This document shows positions 52,736 to 63,531 of a stretch of 64,000 bases of DNA, piece by piece (position 1 is the stretch's first letter; every line of letters begins with the position of its first letter). The notes beneath the pieces are model-generated. The model worked only from the letters and a program-made list of their open reading frames with translations. It was not told where the DNA came from and searched no databases. The stretch is taken from positions 15,326,538 to 15,390,537 of the forward strand of contig OY757017.1 in the NCBI GenBank assembly GCA_963580285.1, read 5' to 3'. Source of the stretch: Lucinisca nassula (Eukaryota > Mollusca > Bivalvia > Lucinida > Lucinidae). The position numbers and the translations under genes are program-made.

Positions 52736-53000
52736 ATCTTGTTCGCACAACTTCCCAAGATCTGTGTTGTGTAAACAAGATAATATGTTGTGCGAACAAG
52801 ATAATATCTTGTGCGCACAAGATATTAAGTTGTGTGAAGATATTATCTTGTGCGCACAAGATAATATGTTGTCCGCGCAAGATAAATTATGTTGTCCGCA
52901 CAAGATAATATCTTGTGCGCACAACAGATTATCTTGTCCGTACAAGATAATATTTTGTTCGCACAACTTACAGTTAATATCTTGTTCGCACAACATATAG
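52736..53000. repeat. Second 21-bp palindromic array
   Basis: About eleven units (TATCTTGTGCGCACAAGATA and variants). The 48-bp block GTCCCTTCCCGGGTTCCGTA plus AACAACGGTGAGGAACATGA... occurs both before it (52689-52736) and at 54109-54156. Confidence 0.8.
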
Positions 53001-53058
53001 TAGGGACAAAAAATAAGGGAACTCCCAAAGTCCAATAGAAAGAAGCGAAACTTCAATG

Positions 53059-53420
53059 TCACAGGGAAGGTTTATATGCAAAGGGGATCAGTATCTGGTC
53101 CATGCACCACGAGGATTGATGCATGCACGACATCTTCTGGGCATATCTCCCTAGGTATCCGTCGCCATTCTTCTGGCAATGTTCGGCCAAGCTGTTGCAG
53201 ATTGTTACAAGGTGCAGTCTGTTGCAAACGCGGCGACCCAAGACATCCCAAATGTGCTCAATCGGCGACATATCGGGGGATTTGGCTGGCCACGGCAGTG
53301 TCCTTATACCTTGTTGTGTCAGAAATTCGACGACAACACGGGCTCGATGTGGGCGTGCGTTGTCGTCTTGAAACTCGAAGCTTCCACCAATGCGCCGAGC
53401 GAAGGGCGTAAAATTTGGTC
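53059..53420 (-). pseudogene. Tc1-like transposase C-terminal half (left arm)
   Basis: FEFQDDNARPHRARVVVEFL, then LPWPAKSPDMSPIEHIWDVL: second catalytic Asp in QDNA and catalytic Glu in SPIEH, 34 residues apart (DD34E type of the Tc1 group). The frame is open, but it runs into the palindrome centre, so no paired-like N-terminus exists. Not functional alone. Confidence 0.88.
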
Positions 53421-53485
53421 TACGTAACGCTGGCCAGTCAAGATACTTTGATTGATCATGGCAACTTGACTGGCCAGCGTTACGT

Positions 53486-53950
53486 AGACCAAATTCCAAG
53501 ACGACAACGCACGCCCACATCGCTCCCGTGTTGCCGTCGAATTTCTGAGACAACAAGGTGTAAGGACACTACCGTGACCAGCCGAATCCCCCGATATGTT
53601 GCCGATTGAGCACATCTGGGATGTCTTGAGTCGCGCGTGTGCAACAGACCGCAGCGTTGTAACAATCTGCAACAGCTTGGCCGATGATGATGATGATGAT
53701 TTCGTGTTTAACGACGCGTCAACCCTCTTGGTGGGTCATAAGCGTCAGTCGGTTAATGGTTAAACGGCATGAATAATTATGACGATATTAAAAGTAACTA
53801 GTCAGAATGATAATGTATAAAAAACAGCTTGGCCGAGCATTAAAAGAAGAATGGCGACGGATACCAAGGAAGAGAATCCGTCACACAATCACTAGCATGC
53901 CCAGAAGGTGTCGTGCATGCAGCAATGCTTGTGACGCATGGGCCAGATAC
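53486..53950 (+). pseudogene. Tc1-like transposase C-terminal half (right arm), split by SINE-C
   Basis: In the plus direction QDDNARPHRSRVAVEFLRQQ, then a TGA where Trp of LPW is expected, then ESPDMLPIEHIWDVLSR. The region after AACAGCTTGGCCGA is separated by the SINE and resumes at 53837 (ALKEEWRRIPRKRI). More damaged than the left arm. Confidence 0.83.
53685..53822 (-). mobile_element. SINE-C with 14-bp target duplication
   Basis: AACAGCTTGGCCGA at 53671-53684 and 53823-53836 frames exactly 138 bp. The element begins (as seen on plus) with TGATGATGATGATG and GTGTTTAACGACGCGTCAAC, the inverse of the tail and 3' domain at 3193-3330. Confidence 0.9.
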
Positions 53951-54040
53951 GTATCCCCTTTGCATATAAAACTTCCCTGTGGCATTGAAGTTTCGCTTCT
54001 TTATGTTTGAATTTGGGGGTTCCCTTATTTTTTGTCCCTA

Positions 54041-54235
54041 GTATTATTAAAAAATAATAAATATAATTTATAAAAAAAAAAAATAATTGATATTAAAAAA
54101 AATATATGTCCCTTCCCGGGTTCCGTAAACAACGGTGAGGAACATGATGAAATAACTCAGATGCTGGAGCAAAAAAAAAATATAAAAAAAAACAGTTAGT
54201 CTCCAGTGGGCCAGACCAGTTAATCTGCATGTTGT
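54041..54235. other. AT-rich link and rest of the Penelope tail
   Basis: 54041-54108 is almost pure A/T. 54109-54156 repeats 52689-52736. 54157-54235 is Penelope tail (GATGCTGGAGCAAAAAA, GGGCCAGACCAG). Confidence 0.65.
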
Positions 54236-54549
54236 CATGATGCCTCTGATCAAGTTTCTGAACAGCCAATCCTGTTTTACGGTCCAGGAAAAAAAAGTTG
54301 ATGCAGAGTAAGAGTGTATAAATTTGGCAGGGCAGAGCTATCCTTTTGCACCTGTTTTCGGATAATCCATTGACAGAAATGTCAACTATATAAGTCTCCC
54401 GATCATGTGAATTTAACTGCAACACTGAGAATCTATGGTGAACATTGTTACTGGTAAAAATCGTGCAAAAGACACCTGTGGATTCAACGAATCTGACATA
54501 TACTGACAACATCTGGGCTGCTCCTCCCTTGCAAATCTGTTCTGCGATT

Positions 54550-54827
54550 CATCACGATAACTCGCCCGTACGACATAGTGCATTTTTCACATCTCCAAAA
54601 TAGTTACTTTCCTGATGAAAATCCTTCATATTTTTTTTATAAATGCTCAAAACAAAGGTTTTGGGTGCTCGTTAGAACCGCCTCATTGAGGCGGTTCTAA
54701 CGAGTACCCACAACCTATGCTTTGGAGCAACAATAAGGATAATAATGTGTACCCCCGTCAACCCCAGTTTTCTCTATATCAAGTGGAGTTTAGGGGGTCT
54801 TCATTTCACGGACTTGTTCACGTGATG
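54550..54827. mobile_element. Hairpin MITE type I, complete
   Basis: CATCACGATAACTCGCCCG to GACTTGTTCACGTGATG. Hairpin 54656-54719 (GGTTTTGGGTGCTCGTTAG, AACCGCCTCATTGAGGCGGTT). It shows the uninterrupted order for the split copy at 24331-24949. Confidence 0.87.
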
Positions 54828-54839
54828 ATTGTACAATTT

Positions 54840-55395
54840 GAAGATGGTCTCCATCTTGGAAACCGGAATGGAAATCTTTAGCAATTCTGAATCTCCATGT
54901 CACCCAAATGCCCCCCTCCCCACCCCCCCCCCCCCCCCGCCAAATTTCAAGTCAATATGACTCACCGTGCGGGAGCAGATGTGGTTTGAAGGTTTTAAAG
55001 ATGGCCACTCCGGCAGCTATCTGAGATACAGATCAGAATGGTACTTACATGTTTGAATCTACCTGTCATCCGAATGCCGCCTATGAAGTTCCGGCTGCAC
55101 TCCAATTGAAATGGTTTGAAAATTTTCAAGATGTCTACCATGACAGCCATCTTGGATAAGGAAACAGAATAAGCAATTGATTTAAGCTATTCTGTATCTC
55201 CATATTGCCCAGGTGCCTCCTCGTCGGGTTTCAGCTCGATCTAATCTTTGGTGCGGGAGGAGATCTCGTCTGCCACGACAGCCATCTTGAATATCAAAAG
55301 GGAATGGTATTAGCAACCTGAATTGCCATGTCACGCCGACGCCTCACATCAAGTTTCAGCACAATCGGACCTTTGGTTGAGGATGAGATGTTGTT
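54840..55395. repeat. Degenerate tandem repeat, about 150 bp, 3-4 units
   Basis: Recurring GATGG...CCATCTTGGA, GGAATGG, AGCAATTCTGAATCTCCATG, CACCCAAATGCC and AAGTTTCAGCTCGATC phrases. A C-rich run is at 54920-54940. A related stretch is at 61686-61930. Non-coding. Confidence 0.65.
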
Positions 55396-55399
55396 TCAT

Positions 55400-55962
55400 C
55401 ACGGAAAAACGCCTATATAATTTTGATCCCCTCGAACCCCACTTTTATATTGTTAACTGGGGTTTACAGAGGTAATCTTTATTTTCCTAATTTATGCTCT
55501 AAAATCCAATGTATAGATTGCGGGTACTTGTGAGAACCGCCTCGATGAGGCGGTTCTAACTAGTACTTTGAGCGGAAATAAGAACAAGAAAAGATGTGCC
55601 ATATCAAGTGACTCGATTGTGATTGCATTGATCCATTTCGGAAAGGAAAGGCAATGATATCTCATTATTAAAGCCGTTTAGTTATAAACTTATAACTATA
55701 ATTACATAAAAACTGAATTTACAGTATCAAATGCCGGTTGTACATTTTTTGTTCCTGTTGAATTCCATAGATTGAATATCTAAATTGACGTGGAATCCCG
55801 TGTTGAATTTAACAATATATATTTCACAGAATTGAATTCGACCTTGACCATGACTGATCAACGAGCACAGCCTTAGCGAAATTATAAACAGACCAGTACA
55901 ATCAGCAAAAAGTCTGGTCTTCTTAATACTTAACACCCTCCTTTCCAACATCAAGAACAACA

Positions 55963-56005
<43 letters not shown>

Positions 56006-56155
56006 TGTTATCATTTGTTTTATTGTTAATGGTCTTTCGTACAAGCAATATTAGCTATCTTTTTTAATGTTAATCCACTTTTTTTCATCACATTAATAAT
56101 AATTATAACACTAATAGTTGAAATAGTGGTAGTAGTACAGTGATAGAAGCAGTAA

Positions 56156-56195
<40 letters not shown>

Positions 56196-56892
56196 CTACT
56201 ACTAGTGGTAGTAGTAGTATTTGGAGTAGTAGCAAGATGTAATTTTTATAACCATCGTTTCGATTATTATTATTTTTGTAGTACTGAGTTGTAGTAGTGG
56301 GAGTAGTAGTAAGTGTATACTGAATTATTATTGTCATCGTTTTTATTTTAAGGTTATTATTTTCGTTATCATAATTAGTATCATCAGTTGTAGTGGTTTG
56401 TTTGTTTGTATTGAGATTTTATGTTCCGACAACATTATCAAGGTCATTTTGGAGACATTGCTTCCAGTTTGTGATACTTTAACCCGACATTGAAATGAAA
56501 TGGCATCTCAAGCCCTGCCGCCCGAACAAACCAAAAGGGTTGATATACAGGGATGGTCCGACTCAGATCACTTTGCCTAGGCAGGCTAAGACCTCCTAAG
56601 CAGTTTACCTTTACTCATGTTCGGTCAGTTTCAGCTCTGCGTGGAAGCATCTTGCAGCCCTTTTTTTTTCATCTAGCCCCTATCAGCGGGGGCCCAATGA
56701 TAGTAACAGTAGTGGAAAAATTAGTAACAGTATAATATTTATCAACGTTTTATTATTAAAATTATTATCAGTAGTTGTAGAAGTAGCAGTAGCAGTAGTA
56801 GAAGTCATATTATTATAATTATTATTTTTATGTATATTCCAACAGACCATAATGGCTACTTTTATTAGATTTCATTTTCATCACGTTAACAT
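55400..56892. repeat. Old duplicated block, copy 1
   Basis: Order: hairpin MITE type II remains (core at 55525-55563), a unique stretch (GCCATATCAAGTGACTCGAT, ACATCAAGAACAACAC), (ATT)n at 55963-56004, (TAG)n at 56155-56195, SINE-A minus at 56396-56694, and a tail ending TTTCATTTTCATCACG. The same order is found at 58378-59790. Confidence 0.75.
56396..56694 (-). mobile_element. SINE-A, full length but old
   Basis: TTTGTTTGTTTGTATTGAG tail (as its inverse), diverged 3' domain (TATGTTCCGACAACATTATC), body to AGCCCCTATCAGCGGGGGC. Embedded in trinucleotide repeats. Confidence 0.85.
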
Positions 56893-57796
56893 GCTCATGC
56901 TAATACCCTTATGCCAAGAAGTAGAAAACTGCCAAAACATTTAATTGGACGATAATGTCAAAATCAAATGCGTTGCGCACAAACAGTACCCACATAAGGG
57001 CAACAAAGGGAATAACTCCGCAAGATGAACCCCGAGTATTTCCCCTTGTTTAGTTTATCTTTATTATAATAGTTAATGGGATTTTAAACTGAAACTAAAA
57101 TGTTTAGACAGAAATCAATTTTATTTTGTTTTTAGAATTCCGTTAAGTATTTTTCACATTGTTTAATTTCTATTTGTGTTTTTTGGCTTAATATAATTTA
57201 CTTTTGTCATTAATAATTAGAGAAAATATTCACCACTGCTCACGTATAATGAATCTGGAATTTATAATACTACTCTGGCCAATTTCTAGTATGACCAAAT
57301 AGTGTTGATGGGTCGTTGAACCCTTATATTGGGCCTTGGTGGCTTCCAATACGCGCGTATTTCTTAAGTGATCAATGGCAAATTGGTCACCAATATTAAA
57401 AGAAAAACATTTCTGCCTAAAGTTGATCTTCCTAAATCTTCTTTTGCAATTTGTTTCTTATTTTGGATTTTTGGTCCAACGACTCGAAGCTTCGCCAACT
57501 TCTCTGATACATGTAGGTTTCATGCACCTAAGTTATATGAGTAGAGCTGTAATCAGATGGAGATTTCTACAATTATAAGTTATGCTAAATTTTCTGTTTC
57601 CCTTTGTCCCACCTTCGTTGGCGGTGTGGTTTGACCATTTGTCGTCTGTTCAGTGCTTGACTGAAGGATAGTTATGTTGGTCGTTCCAATATCTTGCATG
57701 TTTACAATGTGCACCTTCGAGAGTGAAACACACTCGCATTGGACGCTTCGTTGGCTGCACGGGATTTTTCCATATATAAATAGGCAAGCCATTTAA
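56893..57796. other. No gene seen
   Basis: AT-rich and non-coding; nothing recognised on either strand. Confidence 0.45.
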
Positions 57797-58215
57797 TTAC
57801 ATTTCGAGAGTGTGAATGACAGAATTGAACTTAGTTTTTGTCGAAAAAGCCAAATATTGTAAAAAGTCCATCGGATTAGACCAAACAGTATACAAACCTA
57901 GAGGCTGAATCCCCCATGAGAGATTAGCGGAGTTTCTCCTCCACAACTAACTCGCTGCATTACGAAAACCCGCCTATACAAATACATTGAAACCTTTATC
58001 GACGAAAAAATGAAAATTTTAAGATGAAAAATTGTGATTTTTTTCTTATTTCTGCTCAAAAATATAGATTGTGTGTTCTGGTTCTAACGAGTACCCACAA
58101 TCTATATTTTGAGCAGAAATAAGAAAAAATAATGTATACCCCCTTAAACCCCAGTTTTGCTATATAAAAGTGGGATATGAGGGGGTCAAAATTATATTGG
58201 CGTGTTCTCGTAATG
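57797..58215. repeat. Tandem duplication unit 1, with hairpin MITE type II
   Basis: TTACATTTCGAGAGTGTGA to CTCGTAATG. The second half is a type II MITE (57958-58215: CATTACGAAAACCCGCCTAT to GGCGTGTTCTCGTAATG) whose core has lost its left arm. The first half (AAATATTGTAAAAAGTCCAT, GGCTGAATCCCCCATGAG) is repeated in unit 2. Confidence 0.85.
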
Positions 58216-58659
58216 TTACATTTCGAGAGTATGAGTGACGGAAATTGAAGTCAGTTTTTGTCGAAAAATCCAAATATTGTAAAAAGTCCATCTGATTAGA
58301 CCAAACAGTATACAACTCTGGAGGCTGAATCCCCCACGAGAAATTGGCAAAGCTTCGTCTCAACAACTAACTCGCTGCATTACGAAAACACGCCTGTACA
58401 AATACATTGAAACCTTTATCGCCGAAAAAATGAAAATTGTAAGATGAAAAATTGTGATATTTTTTCTTATTTCTGCTCAAAATATAGATTGTAGGTACTC
58501 GATAGAACCGCCTCGATGAGGCGGTTCTAACGAGTACCCACAATCTATATTTCAGAGCAAAAATAAGAAAAAATAAATTTTACCCCTGCAAACCCCAGTT
58601 TTACTATATAAAAGTGGGGTTCAAGGGGGTTAAAATTATATAGGCGTGTTTTCGTGATG
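58216..58659. repeat. Tandem duplication unit 2, with complete hairpin MITE type II
   Basis: Same order as unit 1, about 10 % different. The MITE at 58378-58659 has full ends (CATTACGAAAACACGCC, GGCGTGTTTTCGTGATG) and a complete hairpin, 58474-58562 (GGTACTCGATAGAACCGCCT and partner). Confidence 0.87.
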
Positions 58660-59083
58660 GGATATGTTGATCAAAAATTTAAAGTAACAAGAAACGATAT
58701 GACACAAAGTGCCATATCAAGTGACCCGATTCTGATTGCATTGCTCTATTTGGGAAAGAAACAGGCAGTGAAATCTTATTAATAAACCGTTCAGTTATAA
58801 ACTTATAAACTAGAATTATTTGAACATGTCGACATCTGAATTCGCAGTACCAAATTCAACAAAACCGGTTGCCTTGTCAGTTTGATTATGTTTGTGGAAA
58901 ACTGTACTGAATTGAACAGAGTAACAAAGTTGAATTCGACAATGACTGATCAATGGGCACAGCCTTAGGGATGTTACATAACGACAAACACAATCAGCAA
59001 AGACACTGGTCTTCTTTATACTTAGCATCCTCCTTTTCAACATCAAGAACAACACGAGTCCTACGATGCCGTGCGTGTTTATA

Positions 59084-59152
<69 letters not shown>

Positions 59153-59662
59153 CATCATCAACTGTATCATCGTTTTCTATATGTATTATTATTATTGATG
59201 AATTTTCAACAAGTGTTTATTCAATTTTCCAACACATATATTACAATAACAATAATAATAATAATACCAATAATAAAAATAATAATAATAATAAAATAAT
59301 AATCAGTATTATAATACTTGTTGTAGAAGTAATAGTAGCAGTTGAAGTAATAGGGAAAACAGTAGTTAGTAATTATTATAATCATCGTTTTGATTATTGA
59401 AATTATAATTATCATTATTATTATTATAGAAGTAGTAGCAGTAGTAGCAGTAGTAGTAGAATTAGTGGGGGTTTAAGCGGTTTACCAGTACTCATGTGCG
59501 GTCGGCTTCAGCTTTGCGTGGAAACATTATGCAGCCCAGTTTATTTCTGTTAACACCGATGGGCAGGTGCCCATGTAGTAGTAGTAGTAGTAGTGGTTTA
59601 ATAATTGTCAGCATCGTTTTCATTATTAACATTATTATCAGTAGTAGTAGTTGCTAATGTGA

Positions 59663-59722
<60 letters not shown>

Positions 59723-59790
59723 CATGTACATTCAAACAAACAATATTGGCTAGTGTTAATCAAATTTCATTTTCATCACGTAAACATTAG
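58660..59790. repeat. Old duplicated block, copy 2
   Basis: Parallels 55600-56892: GCCATATCAAGTGACCCGAT, ACATCAAGAACAACAC, (TTA)n at 59085-59152, worn AT repeats, (TAG)n, SINE-A fragment minus at 59477-59571, a second (TTA)n at 59668-59718, then TTTCATTTTCATCACG. Open frames over the microsatellites are not genes. Confidence 0.75.
59477..59571 (-). mobile_element. SINE-A 5' fragment
   Basis: GCGGTTTACCAGTACTCATG to CACCGATGGGCAGGTGCCC, bounded by TAG repeats on both sides. Confidence 0.8.
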
Positions 59791-60063
59791 AAAAATAAGT
59801 TCGTCTGAAATAATGGCGTCCGAAATGGTGTGAGAAGTGAGAAGTTTTGGTTAAAAATTATAACATCTTTCTTATTTCTGCTTTCAACATAGATTGTGGG
59901 TGCTCGTTAGAACCGCCTCAATAAGGGGGTTCTAACGAGTACTCACAATCTATGTTTATCAGTAATAATAAGGCAGATAATGTATACCCCTGTAAACCCC
60001 ATTTTTCTCTTTATAAAGTGGGGTTTAGAGGGGTGTTCGTTCTACAGACTTGTTATCGTGATG
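59774..60063. mobile_element. Hairpin MITE type I
   Basis: CATCACGTAAACATTAG to GACTTGTTATCGTGATG. Core near 59885-59955 (CTCGTTAGAACCGCCTCAAT, then AGGGGGTTCTAACGAG, two mismatches). Confidence 0.7.
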
Positions 60064-61640
60064 CATGTTCTTGTATTCCCAATATAAATCATTTACATTA
60101 TTTTGACAATATTTCAACCCACAACCTACAATTGAATTGTTAGAAAAATGCAATGTTTACAGTCAAGAAACACAGTATTATTATGAATGAATTGTAAATA
60201 TGTTTTCTGTTCTTATGAATTAAAAACAAAAATGAGTTCCTTTAAGAGCAATGAAAACATTCATAAGAAAGAAGATGGGCCATACTACGTAGTTTCGGCT
60301 AATAAAGCCTCATCAGTGACCCTGTAATGATCCGGCAAAACAAGCCAGAGGAAACGTACTGCAATTTTGCGAATTTCGAATAGGCAGTCGATTCAAAGAC
60401 TGATATAAATCAAAATGGGGTCCAAATAATTAAAAACCTGTCTAGAATGAGTCTAAACCAATAATTTATTTCTGATTTCTCAGAATATTCACGATGATCT
60501 CAAAGGACCAAAAGTAAAATATAAACTGCACTATGAACTTCATTTGAAACAAATGAGAAACATAATAAAACGATATTATATTATTTTCTGTGACTAAAGT
60601 GCTTATAGCAGTAATAAGTCTTCTAAGTGAGCATATTGATTGTTTATACATGTAATCCACAGTCATGGCACAGCAAAATGTACAATTTGGCAAGTTTGAA
60701 ACACAACTTCCCATACAAAGTGTCCACTAAGTTCATTTCGCAACCATATAATATTCATCAACTGACCTTTTCATGTGGTACTCGAGTATGTATAATAATG
60801 AGAGTCAGTCTTTATCAACCTGTAGCGTTTTATTTAATGTGATGTGCAACCTGTCTTAAGCTTCACCTTAAGCGGGTTAAGAAATGAACAAGAGGTTAAT
60901 TTCTTGCAATTAGCGAGATTTATGCGTAGAGAATAGTAATACATACAAGATGGACGGTCATAAACATTCAAATGATATACATGCAAACATGTTTGGAAAA
61001 TATTATATCATTGGTTTCAGATCGATGTATTATCTCTACGCTTGCGTAACTGGGAGCGGGCTACCCAACCCCTACCTTTAATATCTTTTTCTTGTTAAGG
61101 ACGGGGAGGTAGGATTTCCAGGCTCGACAAGCTGGATCAAGTACAGCATCACACGCGTTAATAATGATCAAAAATAGTTTTTCAAAAGAAACACGTGTGT
61201 GACTATACCCATCCGAGTGTTTACTCACTCCATGATACAAAAATTGAAATTTGTAAATAAGAAAAAACGTTGATGTTTACTGTGAGAGATCTCGCGTAGA
61301 AGTGATTTTGTTCACGCCCTTATACACCCACACCTACTTTACCACATGACCAATAGCTCGTTCCAAACCACTCAAACCGGTTCCATTAAGACAATAATTT
61401 CCCGCTATACGTCGTACCGCGGGAAATTGATAATTTCTCGCTGAACTGTTAGAAGATCACGTAAAACCTTCCTGTAAGAATTGCTGCATTTCAAGAACTA
61501 CTTATGCAAAGAAAATGTGTAAGAATTGCCGTGTTGAAGTCTTAAACAACAATATTAGTGACATATAAACAGTTTAGGTCAGTCAAAAGTTCGAGTCAAA
61601 GAATATCACAATTTGTCATCTTAAATTTTTCATTTTTTTT
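60064..61640. other. No gene seen
   Basis: About 1.6 kb of AT-rich DNA. The longest frames are short and resemble nothing known. CCTCATCAGTGACCC near 60308 also occurs near 20938. Confidence 0.45.
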
Positions 61641-61930
61641 CGGCGAAAAAGGTTACAATGTATTTGTATAGGCGTGTTCACGTAATGGACGAATTTCAAG
61701 ATGGCTGCCATCGGACCAGCTTAGATATTGGAGCGGAATGATTTTAGTCACCCTGATGACTCACACCAAGTTTCAGCTCCATCCAACCTATGTTTCGGGA
61801 GGAATTGCCGTTTGAAGAATTTTAAGATAGCCTTCACGGTGGCCTTCTTGGATATCGGAACGGAATAATGTTAGCAAATCTGAATCTCTATGACACACCG
61901 ATGCCTCCCATGAGTTTTGGTCCGACCTTT
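61641..61930. repeat. MITE type II end and degenerate 150-bp repeat
   Basis: 61655-61689: TACAATGTATTTGTATAGGC, GTGTTCACGTAATG (type II right end). 61690-61930: phrases shared with 54840-55395 (GATGGCTGCCATC, AAGTTTCAGCTCCATCC). Confidence 0.6.
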
Positions 61931-62094
61931 AGTGAGTGAGTGTTTGAGTTTTACGTCTCACCAACAGCTAAGGTCATATGGAGACGGGACCTCGGTTTAA
62001 AGACTCATCCGAAAATCTGGAGAAGCCCGGTATCGATCCTGCGATCCCTGGTTTACAATGCGAGTAGCATAACCACTACACCACGGAGGCTTCC
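61931..62094 (-). mobile_element. SINE-T2 (tRNA-Thr-like head), near full length
   Basis: On the minus strand: GGAAGCCTCCGTGGTGTAG, TGTAAACCAGGG, GGATCGATACCGGGC (head), then GTCTCCATATGACCTTAGCT, GTTGGTGAGACGTAAAACTC and a CTCA-rich tail. The last part aligns with the 3' domain of SINE-A, B and C. About 164 bp. Confidence 0.75.
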
Positions 62095-62206
62095 CCGACC
62101 GTTAGTTAGGGAGGAGATTTCATTGAAAGAATTTCAAGATTTGATTAATTCGGCAGACGACAAATGGTTGTTATTATTGGACTTGACTGGTGCAATTTGT
62201 ACATAA

Positions 62207-62890
62207 ATCACGTTAACAATTCCGTGAAATGAAAACCCCTCTAAAGCCCATTTTATTATATAAAGAAAAATGGGGTTAACGCGGTGTACATTATTTTCTT
62301 TATTTCTGCATCAACACATAGGTTGTGGGTACTCGTTCGAACCGCCTCAATGAGGCGGTTCTAACGAGCACCATCAACCTATGTTTGTTGTAAATATAAA
62401 ACAATAACAGAGGACCAACGTATAACGACAGTATTTGTTCCTCTATTATTGTGCCGTTATAATGAATTCGCCGTTATAATGAACCCCAGTTAGGATTATG
62501 GTTATATGATTATTATGGTTATAAAAGGTCTTTTCCACATCATTGCGCCAAGAAACAAATGTTGTGGACATTTGTTAGAATATCCTCGACGAGGCGATTC
62601 TAACAAATGTCTATAACATTTGTTTCTTGGAGTATTAAATTACAAGAAAATCTTTCATGACTATGGATTCGATTTGGGCCTTTCCAAACAGAGGGAAGCC
62701 CAAGCCGCTCGGAATTAAGGCTAAACCTTGAGCTGAGAATTCATTCCATTGACATTGTCGTTATAACGAGTTTTGCTGTTATAACGAATGTCGTTATAAC
62801 ATGGGTCCTCTGTATAACACGTTTTCAAAAGAAAAAATCTACGTTTTTGAGATAAGAGAAATGCACTATGCCTCACGAATGGGAAGTGCC
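62207..62890. mobile_element. Hairpin MITE type I, split by a type IV MITE
   Basis: ATCACGTTAACAATTCCGTG and hairpin 62317-62393 at the left. It resumes after 62812 with CACGTTTTCAAAAGAAAAAA and AAATGCACTATGCCTCACG, the usual right part of type I. Confidence 0.75.
62408..62812. mobile_element. Hairpin MITE type IV (CAGAGGACC ends), copy 1
   Basis: CAGAGGACCAACGTATAACG and TTATAACATGGGTCCTCTG are inverted ends. Sub-terminal GTTATAACGA motifs recur. Hairpin 62548-62630 (AAATGTTGTGGACATTTGTT, GAATATCCTC-GAC-GAGGCGATTC). TA follows the right end; AA precedes the left, probably mutated. Confidence 0.83.
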
Positions 62891-63076
62891 GACAACCCAA
62901 GCGGCGTAACATCGATTTAACCCTCCCCTACCACACCACCGCCAAGCACCCATTCGCCGTTTCCAAAACGATTCTACCGTCTTGGTTTATAATTGATACG
63001 CATGTAGCTCGTCATTGCATGAATGCTTTTTTTTTTTCTTTTTTGGATAACCGTTTGGCCATATTGTTGATAAGTA

Positions 63077-63463
63077 CAGAGGACCAGCGATATGACGACA
63101 GTATTTGTTCCCTTTTATTGTGGCGTTATAATTATTTTGCCACTATAAAGAATCCCAGTTAGGATTATGATAGGTTATGAAAGGTCTTTTCCACATCGTT
63201 ACTCCAAGGAACAAATGTATACATTTGTTAGAATCGCCTCGATGAGGCGATTCTAACAAATGTCTATAACATTTGTTTCTTGGAATATTAAATAACAAGA
63301 ATCTTTCATGACTATGGATTCGATTTGGGTATTTCCAAACAGAGGGAAGCCCAAGCCGCTTTGAATTGAGGCTAAACCTTGAGCTAAGAAATCATTCCAT
63401 TAAAATTGTCGTTATAACGAGTTTCGCCATTATAACGAATGTCGTTATAACGCGGGCCCTCTG
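63077..63463. mobile_element. Hairpin MITE type IV, copy 2
   Basis: Same ends (CAGAGGACCAGCG, CGGGCCCTCTG) with TA on both sides. Core TTTGTTAGAATCGCCTC-GAT-GAGGCGATTCTAACAAA is perfect. About 90 % like copy 1. Confidence 0.88.
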
Positions 63464-63465
63464 TA

Positions 63466-63531
63466 ACTGAACCGTCCTTTTGGCTTTCCGCTTATGACGT
63501 TTTCATTATGGTGAAGTTATTTTATGTTTGT
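63466..63531 (+). mobile_element. Penelope-like 3' tail fragment (split by SINE-A)
   Basis: CCGTCCTTTTGGCTTTCCGC and the following bases are the inverse of 26150-26200 and of the tail at 35100-35150. Continues at 63828-63878 (GTGTTTCTTTCCCATTT). Confidence 0.65.

Larger units (their letters stand above)
53001..54040. mobile_element. Tc1-like foldback element
   Basis: TAGGGACAAAAAATAAGGGA at 53001 and its inverse at 54040. The arms pair through to a centre near 53450 (CGTAACGCTGGCCAGTCAAG against its inverse). Each arm holds the C-terminal half of a Tc1-type transposase, minus strand in the left arm and plus strand in the right. The DNA-binding N-terminal half is absent. The right arm contains a later SINE-C at 53685-53822. 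Confidence 0.85.

Noticed and set aside
59066..59400. Long Tyr-, Leu- or Ile-rich frames
   Set aside because: They are the three readings of a (TTA)n microsatellite.
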